Shown here: piece by piece, positions 24,141-32,221 of the stretch | Position numbering within the stretch: position 1 is the first letter of the stretch | How the letters are laid out: each line of letters opens with the position of its first letter | Source of the DNA: Pseudonocardia benzenivorans CB1190 | Lineage (GTDB): Bacteria > Actinomycetota > Actinomycetes > Mycobacteriales > Pseudonocardiaceae | DNA: 64,000 nucleotides | Assembly (NCBI RefSeq): GCF_000196675.2 | Contig: NC_015312.1 | Coordinates: 6,402,501-6,466,500, forward strand | Reading direction: 5' to 3' | Translations under genes and position numbers: made by a program | The notes under the pieces: model-generated | Seen by the model: only the letters and a program-made list of their open reading frames with translations | Databases searched by the model: none | What the model was told of the DNA's origin: nothing

Positions 24141-25181
24141 ATGCGGCGGCGCGGTGACGGCCGGCAGCGGCGCGCGGCGCCGGAGGGCCCGCCGATCTGG
24201 TGGGACGCGGCCCGCCCGGACCCGAGCCCGGGGCCCGGCACCGCGGCGGGCCTCGAGGAGCCGGGGCCGTTACCGCCGATGTCGCGCGAGCAGCCGAGCT
24301 CGCAGGTCGATGGGCCGCCCCCATGGCCGGTCGGAGCGCCCAGCCCAGCCCACCCATCTGGGGCACAGCCCGTCGCGCCGCCACATTCAGCCACCACCGG
24401 TCAGGTTGCGTTCGAGGTGTCGCCGCCCGACGCGACGCCAGGGGCGAACTCGACGCCTCCGATCACGCAGCTGCCGAGGGGGCACTGGCTGCACGACGTC
24501 GCGGAGCCGGACGGGGGCGAAGACGTACCGCAGCAGATCTGGGTGCCTGATCCCCCGCGCCCGGCGCGACCGGCCTGGGCAGCGAACGGTTCGGCGCAGC
24601 TGGTGCGTCCGCGCCCGACGCGGTCCAGGCGCCCGGAGGTGGTCCGCCCCGCCGATTCTCACTCTTCGACGGGCCGGCCGCGGGCCAATGTGGAGCGCTC
24701 GCTGGCGGCCTCGCTGCCGGTCGATCCGGCGGAGGCGGCGCAGCTCGCCACCACGTTCGCGATGGACTACCTGTCCTGGGACGAGGACCGGCCCACCCGC
24801 CGGGCCGAGGTGCTGCGCCGGTATCTGCCGGAGTCGGCCGACACGACCCTGGGCTGGTCCGGCCAGGGACGCCAGCGCGCCGATTTCGCCTGCGCCGGGC
24901 AGGTCGTGGCCGACGGCTTCGTGCTCTGGATCGACGTCCGGGTGCGGGTGACGCCGTATGAGCGCACCGAACCCCGATCCGCGCCGGCCACCCCGAATGA
25001 CGTGCTCCCCGACGGGGGCCGGTGGTCGGCGGCCCCGGCCCCGACGGCCCCGGGCTGGCGGGTCTGCGCCGCGGTGTGGATGCGCCTGACCGTCCCGATC
25101 CGCCGCCACGACTGCGGAGACCTGGTCGTCGACCTGTCGACCATCCCTGACCCCGACGACGCCGAAGGGCACGTGCCGTGA
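24141..25181 (+). CDS. Pro-rich protein with TcpC/NTF2-like C-terminal domain
   Basis: A 346-residue protein. The first 180 residues are Pro/Ala-rich and low-complexity. From about residue 185 there is a compact domain (AQLATTFAMDYLSWDEDRPTRR, AEVLRRYLP, then alternating strands ending LVVDLSTIP) that resembles the NTF2-like domain of conjugation proteins such as TcpC. No clear membrane segment is present, unlike TcpC itself. It has a strong ribosome binding site and heads an operon with a MinD-like ATPase, to which it is joined by a TGATG overlap. A role in conjugation or a surface machine is inferred. Confidence 0.55.
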   Translation: MRRRGDGRQRRAAPEGPPIWWDAARPDPSPGPGTAAGLEEPGPLPPMSREQPSSQVDGPPPWPVGAPSPAHPSGAQPVAPPHSATTGQVAFEVSPPDATPGANSTPPITQLPRGHWLHDVAEPDGGEDVPQQIWVPDPPRPARPAWAANGSAQLVRPRPTRSRRPEVVRPADSHSSTGRPRANVERSLAASLPVDPAEAAQLATTFAMDYLSWDEDRPTRRAEVLRRYLPESADTTLGWSGQGRQRADFACAGQVVADGFVLWIDVRVRVTPYERTEPRSAPATPNDVLPDGGRWSAAPAPTAPGWRVCAAVWMRLTVPIRRHDCGDLVVDLSTIPDPDDAEGHVP

Positions 25182-26470
25182 TGAGTGAACAGCAGAACAA
25201 CAGCGTCGGGCCGCGTCCGCTGCAGCGGGGCTGGGATGACGAACTCCGCCATCTCACCTCGGCCACCGACCTCTCGGCAGCTCGCATGACCGACTCGTCG
25301 CCCGCCCCGCAGAGGACCGAACACCACACCGACGACGAGCCCCCCGCGCCCCGTCTCGGCGCTTCCGGAGCGCTGCCCTGGTCCCCGCCGAGCAACTCGG
25401 GACGGCCACGCGACACCGCGCCGCCGTGGGCGAGCGTGTCCGGGTCCGCCCCCATGCCGTCCGCGCGGCCGGAGCCGGCCTCGGCCCCGCTGCCCGGCCC
25501 GGAGCGCGAGGCTCGAGGCGGCACGGGCACGGCCCACGACCTGTCCTACGACCTCATCGTGCGCAGCCGCGGCGACCGGCCCACCCAAGGCTGGCGCCGC
25601 GCCGTCTACACGCTGACCCGCGGGCGGCTCAACCCCGGCCTGTCCCCCGCCGAGGCCGACCGCCGCCAGAAGATCACCCGGATCCGGGCCCAGCTGGCCG
25701 GCTGGCACACCATCACGGTCGCGTCGATGAAGGGCGGGATCGGCAAGACCACGGTGTCGGCGCTGCTGGGGCTGGCGCTGGCCGAGCACCGCGGCGACCG
25801 GGTGGTCGCCCTGGACGCCAATCCCGACGCGGGCACGCTGGCCGACCGGCTGCTCGGCCACCCGGTGCCCTACACGGTCCGGGACCTGGTCAACAACTTG
25901 CACACGATCGGGTCGCTGACCGACATCGCCCGCTACACCAACCTCGCCGGGCGGCTGCAGGTGCTGGCGTCCGAACAGGACCCGGCGATGAGCGAGTCGT
26001 TCAACAAGATCGAGTACGAGCAGGTCACCGGCGTGCTCAAGCGCTTCTACAACATCATCATCACCGACTCGGGAACCGGGCTGATCCACTCGGCGATGCA
26101 CGGCGCGCTGGAGGCCACCAAGACCCTGGTCATCGTCGGGGCGCCCACGGTGGACGGCGGCAGCCGGGCCAGCAAGACCCTCGACTGGCTCCGCGCCCAC
26201 GGCTACAACGACCTGGTCTCGGGCGCGGTGGTGGCGCTGTCGTGCGACCGGTTCTCCCGCGACATCGACCGGCAGGCGGTGATCGACCACTTCGCGGCGC
26301 GGTGCCGGGCGGTCGTGGAGATCCCGGAGGACCCGCACCTGGCCACCGGCGGCCACATCCAGCTCGACCACCTGCGCGAACCCACCCACCACGCCGCGCT
26401 GGCCCTGGCCGCGCACGTGGCCGACCAGTTCAGCTGGAACTACCCCTCACACCCCGGAGAGCGGGGCTGA
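25181..26470 (+). CDS. MinD/ParA-like ATPase with Pro-rich N-terminus
   Basis: A 429-residue protein. About 170 N-terminal residues are Pro/Ser-rich and disordered; the ATPase domain follows with deviant Walker A (SMKGGIGKTT), VVALDANPDAGTLADRL, and the Walker B/switch region NIIITDSGTGL. The layout resembles EspI-type ATPases of type VII loci and ATPases of actinobacterial conjugative elements. ATG 25181 overlaps the upstream stop; a GTG one codon earlier is possible. The next gene starts one base after the stop, so they are co-translated. Confidence 0.8.
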   Translation: MSEQQNNSVGPRPLQRGWDDELRHLTSATDLSAARMTDSSPAPQRTEHHTDDEPPAPRLGASGALPWSPPSNSGRPRDTAPPWASVSGSAPMPSARPEPASAPLPGPEREARGGTGTAHDLSYDLIVRSRGDRPTQGWRRAVYTLTRGRLNPGLSPAEADRRQKITRIRAQLAGWHTITVASMKGGIGKTTVSALLGLALAEHRGDRVVALDANPDAGTLADRLLGHPVPYTVRDLVNNLHTIGSLTDIARYTNLAGRLQVLASEQDPAMSESFNKIEYEQVTGVLKRFYNIIITDSGTGLIHSAMHGALEATKTLVIVGAPTVDGGSRASKTLDWLRAHGYNDLVSGAVVALSCDRFSRDIDRQAVIDHFAARCRAVVEIPEDPHLATGGHIQLDHLREPTHHAALALAAHVADQFSWNYPSHPGERG

Positions 26471-26471
26471 C

Positions 26472-27596
26472 ATGGGGCTCGGGGTAAACGTCGCGGCCGC
26501 GGCGACGGTCACACTCATCTCGGCGCTCGCTCCGGCCGCGCCGTCCGGGCCCGATCCCGGCGCGTTGTGCTCGTGGCGGGACTCCGCGCGGGCGCTCGCC
26601 GACTCGCTCACCGGCGTCGACGACACCCGCGCCGAGAGCCTGCTGGTGGCGCTCACCCAGCTGGGGATCCGGCCCGGCGATGCGTCGCCCGGCGGGTCTT
26701 CATCCGGCGGGTGCCGCTCCACGGGCCCGATCGGAAACAGCGGTGACCGCTCCCCCGAGCCGGGGCCGTCGGTGGTCCCGCGCGAGACCACGGTGGTGTT
26801 CGAGGCCGACTACGAGACCGGTGATCTGTCCGAGTGGGACACCTGCCAGAACCGCGAGGTCAACGCGTCGTGCTCGAGCTACCGCGGCGGCGACAGCGCC
26901 TCGGTCGTCTCCGGCGACGCCGTCAGCCGGCTCGGCCAGCAGGTCGGGCGGGCCGGCGAGGAGGCCGGGCAAAAGGTTGGGCAGGTCGCCCGGTTCGTGG
27001 TCGGCCCCGGCGACGTCCCGGACTTCGGTGGGGGTGAGCGCTCCGAGGTCGCCGCGCACAGCGAGGAAGCGCTGACCCGCGAGGGCGACGAACGCTGGTA
27101 CGAGTTCTCCCTGCGCTTCGGCGAGGACTTCCCGAACCCGGTCGAGGGCGACTGGTTCATCGTCATGCAGTGGCACTCCGGTAGCGGCTCCCCACCGCTG
27201 GCCATCGAGATCAGCCCCGAGGGCACCGTCGACATCGCTGGCGACGGGGTCGAGCACCAACGCCAGAGCATCGGCCCGGTCCGCCCCGGCGAATGGGTGC
27301 ACTACACCCTGCACGCCGGGTTCTCCCAGGACCCCTCGCAGGGGTTCGTGGAGGCTTGGGAGAACGGCGTGCAGACCGTGCAGCGCTACAGCCGCGCCAC
27401 GATGAGCAGCGACGAGAACTACCTCAAGATGGGCATCTACCGCGGCAACGCCGACACCAGCACCGCCGAGGTCTGGATCGACGGCCCGCGGGTGAGCGCC
27501 GCCTCCGGATCGTCCTCCAACGGCTCCGTCGCCTCCGCAACGCCATCGGAGGCCGACGACTCCCGCAGTCCTGAGCCTGGCGGCGGGCGAGGCTGA
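26472..27596 (+). CDS. Predicted secreted polysaccharide lyase-like protein with N-terminal helical module
   Basis: A 374-residue protein. A hydrophobic N-terminus (residues 3-24) without Lys or Arg looks like an unusual signal peptide. Residues 31-70 form the helical module CSWRDSARALADSLTG...LTQLGIRPGD shared with the next two proteins. A Ser/Pro linker follows, and from about residue 100 a jelly-roll domain resembling heparin-lyase I-type polysaccharide lyases (VVFEADYETGDLSEW, ERWYEFSLRFGEDFP, DWFIVMQWHSGSGSPPLAIEI). Probably acts on cell-envelope or capsular polysaccharide. Joined to the ATPase gene by TGACATG. Confidence 0.7.
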   Translation: MGLGVNVAAAATVTLISALAPAAPSGPDPGALCSWRDSARALADSLTGVDDTRAESLLVALTQLGIRPGDASPGGSSSGGCRSTGPIGNSGDRSPEPGPSVVPRETTVVFEADYETGDLSEWDTCQNREVNASCSSYRGGDSASVVSGDAVSRLGQQVGRAGEEAGQKVGQVARFVVGPGDVPDFGGGERSEVAAHSEEALTREGDERWYEFSLRFGEDFPNPVEGDWFIVMQWHSGSGSPPLAIEISPEGTVDIAGDGVEHQRQSIGPVRPGEWVHYTLHAGFSQDPSQGFVEAWENGVQTVQRYSRATMSSDENYLKMGIYRGNADTSTAEVWIDGPRVSAASGSSSNGSVASATPSEADDSRSPEPGGGRG

Positions 27597-27597
27597 C

Positions 27598-28851
27598 ATG
27601 GGCGTCGGGCTATTCGCGGCGACCACGGCCGCGGCGCTGTCGCTGAACGCCACGCTCACCCCCGCCGTCGATGCGGGATCGGCCGACTCGTGCGCCTGGC
27701 GGCGCTCGGCCGTGCGGCTGCACCAGGAGCTCACCGGGGAGCAGAACACCCGCGCCGTGGAGCTGCGGACCCTGCTCGGTGCCTCCGGTGTGGGGGAACC
27801 GGACTTCCTGCCCGAGCGGCGCCGGTCGGGCGCTGACCAGCAGGAACGCACCGACAACGGCGCGTCGAACCAGGCTGGGCCGTCGGCCGGCCGGTCGGCG
27901 GGGTCTGGCCCGTCCAGCGGATCGACGAGCTCTGGCGCATCGACGAGCTCTGGCGGGTCGACGGGGGTGGGCGGGGCGGCGCGCTCCGGAGACGACTCAT
28001 TCGGCTCCGGTGCAGCGCCCGGGCCCGGTGATTCATCGAGTTCCGGCGGGTCATCGGCCGGCGCGGGGACCTCGGCGGCGCGGCGCTACGGCTGGGGCAC
28101 CCCCAACCGGGTCGACGAGTTCGACTCCCCCGCCAGCGCCGACAACTGGTCGATCTACGACGGCCCCGGCCACGCCGGCAACGGCCGCCGCACCCCGGAC
28201 GCGGTGTCCATCGCCGACGGCATCCTGACCATCACCGGCGACTCGGCGGGCAACACCGCGGGTATGGCCTGGAACCCCGGCCAGAAGTACGGCCGCTGGG
28301 AGGGCCGGGTCAAGGCCCCCGCGAGCGACGAGAGCTACAACGCGCTGCTGCTGCTGTGGCCCGACGCCGAGAACTTCCCCGTCGGCGGCGAGGTCGACTT
28401 CATGGAGATGATGGATCACACCCGCCGCAAGACCGAGCTATTCCTGCACTACGGCGCGGACAACTCCCAGGTCCACGGCGAGGTGAAGATCGACGCCACC
28501 CAGTGGCACAACTGGGCCGTCGAGTGGACCCCGGACAAGATCACCGCCTTCGTCGACGGCGCGCAGTGGTGGACCACAACCGACACCAGCATCTTCCCGC
28601 CCGGGCCGATGCACCTGTGTATCCAGCTCGACTGGTTCCCCAAGGGCGGGGACGTGCAGGAGTCCTACATGCACGTCGACTGGGTCAAGCAGTACTCACT
28701 CGACGGTTCGCAGTCCCCGAGCACCGATGAGCAGGCCAGCACCGGATCCACGGCCGCGGACGCCAGCACCACCGACGAGATCAACAACGGCGGCAGCAGC
28801 GGCGGGGCTTCCCGCTCCCCGGCCGATCACTCCGGCTCATCCGGCTCGTGA
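27598..28851 (+). CDS. Predicted secreted GH16 glycoside hydrolase with N-terminal helical module
   Basis: A 417-residue protein: hydrophobic N-terminus without basic residues, helical module at about 30-70 (CAWRRSAVRLHQELTG...), a long Ser/Gly linker, then a GH16 domain from about 165 to 365. The GH16 active-site signature ExDxxE is present as GEVDFMEMM; WEGRVKAP and HNWAVEWTPDKITAFVDG are family blocks. Expected to cleave beta-glucan or related polymers. A Ser/Thr-rich tail follows. Starts one base after the preceding stop (TGACATG), the same junction as the upstream pair. Confidence 0.8.
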   Translation: MGVGLFAATTAAALSLNATLTPAVDAGSADSCAWRRSAVRLHQELTGEQNTRAVELRTLLGASGVGEPDFLPERRRSGADQQERTDNGASNQAGPSAGRSAGSGPSSGSTSSGASTSSGGSTGVGGAARSGDDSFGSGAAPGPGDSSSSGGSSAGAGTSAARRYGWGTPNRVDEFDSPASADNWSIYDGPGHAGNGRRTPDAVSIADGILTITGDSAGNTAGMAWNPGQKYGRWEGRVKAPASDESYNALLLLWPDAENFPVGGEVDFMEMMDHTRRKTELFLHYGADNSQVHGEVKIDATQWHNWAVEWTPDKITAFVDGAQWWTTTDTSIFPPGPMHLCIQLDWFPKGGDVQESYMHVDWVKQYSLDGSQSPSTDEQASTGSTAADASTTDEINNGGSSGGASRSPADHSGSSGS

Positions 28852-28886
28852 CCTCCTCCCTCTCGTGACCGCTTTGGAGCATTGAC

Positions 28887-30770
28887 ATGCCCGGTTTCCT
28901 TCCGTCCGTCGCCGCGCTGACCGCGGCCGCGCTCACCGCGGGCCCGGTCGTCGCGGGCCCGGTCGTCGCGGCCCCGCCGAGCATCACCGACGCCGCGTAC
29001 TCAGTCTGTGAACAGCGCATCTCCGGCGCGGGCAACACCCAACAGCTGAGCCCGGAGCAGGCCGCTGAGCTACTGCAACGGGCCCGGGAGCTGGTCACCG
29101 AGCTGTCGAGCGTGGTCGGCGACAACCGCGCCATCGGGCTCGCTGACCAGTTCCGGTCCATGGGCGTCACCCCGGCCGTCGCCAGCGGCTGGCGCCAGCA
29201 GGCCCACGACCTCGCCGACGCCCTGATGACCTCGATGAACGACCCACGCGCCAAGGACGCGGCGGTCGCCCTCGCCCGCGCGGGCTTCTCCCCCACCCCG
29301 GCCGACCTGAGGTTCACTCCCGCATCGACGTCCACAACGACGCCACAGGCCGCACCCGCGGCCGCGGCCTCCCCGCCAGTGGCCGTACCCGCCATGGCAC
29401 CCGACATCGTTTCCGCCGCGACCACCGGCGCGCTGGCCGACGCGATCGGCCGCATCCAGCTGACCGCCCCGCCCCAGGCCCAGACCTCGGCCGAGCAGCC
29501 GGTCGAGAAGGCGGCGGACATGCAGATCTGCGGCACCAGCCCCGACACCTCCGGCACGACCGACCAGCCCAAGCCCGATCAGGACGACCAACCCCAGAGC
29601 CCCTCCACCCCGGCGGGCGAACACCAGGCCCCGCCCGGCCTGCCCAACCCCGGCCCGTCCTCCGACCGTGCAGCCGGATCGGAGCCGGAGACCTCTGGCA
29701 CCAGCGACACCGGCAGCTCCGGCGCCGACGGAGCGAGCGCGGGCAGCAGTGAGGCTGCGGCCTGGGAACGACAGGCCAGCGACCTGGCAGGCAAGCTCGC
29801 CACCACCGATGACCCCGAGGCCCAGCAACTGGCCGACACACTCGCCACCGTCGGCATCACCAACCCCAGCACCGGCTCGTCGGGATCGCCGTTGTCCAGG
29901 CCCACCACCGCGCCTACCAACCACACTGATCACGAGCACACCAACACAGCCCAGGACGCTGAGGAGGCCGACAGCTCGGTCAAGAACAACAACATCAACG
30001 AGGACCGCCAGGTCCGCAACAACACCGGCGCCCAGCCCAACGACAACACCAGCACGGACGAGGAGAGCAACTCCTCCTCCGGTGAGTCGGCTTCGGATGG
30101 GCTCAGGGCGTCCCGGAGCAACAGCGGCTCGGGATCAAGCTCGAGCACCGGCGACGGGCAGGACGGGGACTCGCAGGATGCTGGCTGGCAGCAGCGGGCC
30201 CGCGAGCTCGCCGACAGGCTCGCCGCCGCTGACGACGACCCGACCGCTCGCGAGCTCGCCGACAAGCTGACCGCCGCCGGCATCACCGTCGACCACCCCG
30301 AGTCCGGCGGAGAGAGCGGGGACTCCCAGCGGGGCCAGCAGGACCGGCGAGACGAGCACAGCACCGGCGGCGACTCGGGCGAGGAGCAGACCACCGGTGA
30401 CGAGGACAGCTCAGCCCGCGATGACGGTGACCTGAGCGGATCTGGGTCGGCCCAGAGCAGCGGCGACGGCGGCGGAGGCTCAGCTGAGGGCCCTCCGCTC
30501 GTCGCCGAGTCCGCCCCGACCGAACGGCCGGCTCCGGGGCCCGGGTCCGCCGGCGATGGGGACGACGCGGTGTGGGACAAACTCGCTCAGTGCTCTGTTG
30601 ACCGGACTAACTCGCTGATGTCCGGTGTGTCTCGCCTGTTGGAAATGGTGCTGGGCGTACGACTCCGGATTCCTGAACAAGGGAGTGCGGATGCGTCCAG
30701 TCGGGCAGGCGACGGAGCGGGATGTCGATGTGATTCGGCTGCCGAGGTGGGGTCGGGTGGCTGCCGGTGA
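28887..30770 (+). pseudogene. Secreted repeat protein ending at the start of an Rpf-like domain, truncated by a transposon
   Basis: The frame codes for 627 residues, but only about 569 belong to the gene. An N-terminal hydrophobic segment is followed by four copies of the helical module (around 55-95, 96-135, 290-330 and 430-470) separated by Ser/Gly/Asp-rich linkers. The gene part ends with DDAVWDKLAQC at 30593, exactly the opening of a resuscitation-promoting-factor domain (WDxLAxCESGG), just before its catalytic Glu. The remaining residues are read from the inserted Tn554-like element. An intact copy would probably have cut peptidoglycan. Confidence 0.7.
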
Positions 30771-31260
30771 GGGTGTCGTGAGCTGGGAGGTGCTCGACCC
30801 GGCGGGGGCGCGGGTGGAGCCGATCCACCGGTTCCTGCGGGACTTCGTCGCCCAGGACGGGGCGGCGAGCAGCGTGCGCAGCTACGCCTTCGCGCTGCAG
30901 CGGTGGTGGCGATTCCTGCAGGCCGTCGGGGTGGAGTGGGACAAGGCCACCTCGGCCGAGGTCCGGGATTTCGTGCTGTGGTTCCAGCGGGCCCGCAAGC
31001 CCCGACCGGCGGCGCGGCGGGCGTCGGCGAGGACGGTGGGCACGACAATCAACCCGGTGACCCGTAAGCCCTATCCCGGGGATGGGTATCAGGCGCGGAC
31101 GATCCGGCACAGCAACGCGGTGCTGCGCAGCTTCTACGACTACTGGATCGAGCAGGGCCGGGGCCCGCTGATCAACCCGGTTCCGCGGGAGCGGGAGCGG
31201 GGCGAGCGGGCGCACGCGCACCACAACCCGCTGGAGCCGTTCACGCCGCGGGGGCGCCGA
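30691..31260 (+). pseudogene. TnpA-like tyrosine recombinase, N-terminal fragment
   Basis: About 190 residues of a Tn554-type integrase: MRPVGQATERDVDVIRLPRW, the core-binding domain (FLRDFVAQDGAASSVRSYAF ... FLQAVGVEW) and a region ending HAHHNPLEPFTPRG. It then goes out of frame relative to the following recombinase, which restarts with an equivalent segment. AAGGGAG precedes the ATG (30691). No catalytic residues are included. Confidence 0.7.
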
Positions 31261-31270
31261 ACGAACCGAC

Positions 31271-32221
31271 GTGCGCGCGTTCGTCGAGCACCTGCGCGAG
31301 GTCCCGAACCCGCAGCGGCGGCGCGGCCGCCCGGACGCGCCGCCGCTCGGGGTGGTCAACCCGCGCACCGGCAAGCAGGCGCCGGGCAGGCAGTACGCGG
31401 CCCGCACGATCAACCACCAGCTCAGCGTGCTGTTCGGGTTCTACGACCATGCCTGCGCGGCCGGTTTCGGGCCGCTGGTCAACCCGGTCCCGGCGCAGCG
31501 AGGACGAGATGGCGGGCGAGTGCTGGCTCACCACAACCCGATGGAGGACTTCGTCGTCCACCGACGGGCGACCTACCGGCAGAAGCAACCGAAACCGACC
31601 TGGCGGGCGATCCCGGACCAGGCGGCCGAGCAGCTGTTCGGAGTGTTGCGCTGCCACCGCGACCGCGCGCTGATCTCGTTCTGGCTGTCCTCGGGGGTCC
31701 GTGCCGCGGAGCTGCTCGGGCTGCGCCACGGCGATCTCGACGTCGGCGCCCACACGATCACTGTGGTCAGCAAGGGCAGCCGGGCCCGCGAGGAGGTCCC
31801 GGCGAGCGTGGACTCGTTTGCCTGGTTGGCGCTCTACCTCGCCGAAGACCGCCCACCACTGGTCGAGGGCGGACCGCTCTGGTGGACCCGCACCCAGCCG
31901 CCGCGGCCGTTGACCTATCACGCCGCCCGCGCCGCCCTGCAGCGCGCGAACGCCGTGTTGGGCACTAACTGGACGCTGCACGACCTGCGGCACACCGCGG
32001 CGCAGCGGATGCTCGCCGACCCGGCGTTCACCCTGGTCGACGTGCAGACGATCCTGCGCCACGCGAGCGTGACGACCACCCAGATCTACACCCAGCCCAG
32101 GCTGGAGGACCTGATCGAGAAGGTGCTTGAGCACTACGCTCGACCGCCGGCGCCGGCGCCGACGCTCGACCCCGGCTACGACGCGTCCGCTGTCCACGAA
32201 CTACTCGGCATCCGGCGATGA
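31271..32221 (+). CDS. TnpA-like tyrosine recombinase lacking its usual N-terminus
   Basis: A 316-residue frame from a GTG at 31271. Residues 1-95 repeat the region already present in the fragment upstream (compare NPRTGKQ...YAARTI...LVNPVP with NPVTRKP...YQARTI...LINPVP). The catalytic domain is complete: Arg144 (SGVRAAE), His237-x-x-Arg240, His264 and Tyr273. The true N-terminal core-binding domain is missing, so function is uncertain. Its stop overlaps the TnpB start (ATGA at 32218-32221). Confidence 0.75.
   Translation: MRAFVEHLREVPNPQRRRGRPDAPPLGVVNPRTGKQAPGRQYAARTINHQLSVLFGFYDHACAAGFGPLVNPVPAQRGRDGGRVLAHHNPMEDFVVHRRATYRQKQPKPTWRAIPDQAAEQLFGVLRCHRDRALISFWLSSGVRAAELLGLRHGDLDVGAHTITVVSKGSRAREEVPASVDSFAWLALYLAEDRPPLVEGGPLWWTRTQPPRPLTYHAARAALQRANAVLGTNWTLHDLRHTAAQRMLADPAFTLVDVQTILRHASVTTTQIYTQPRLEDLIEKVLEHYARPPAPAPTLDPGYDASAVHELLGIRR

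Noticed and set aside
23876..24157. 93-codon frame in the divergent region before 24141
   Set aside because: No ribosome binding site, no family resemblance, and it covers the operator-like dyads; treated as non-coding.
24141..30593. A complete ESX/type VII secretion locus
   Set aside because: No EccC ATPase, EccD or WXG100 proteins are present; only the MinD-like ATPase and the HTH gene recall such loci.
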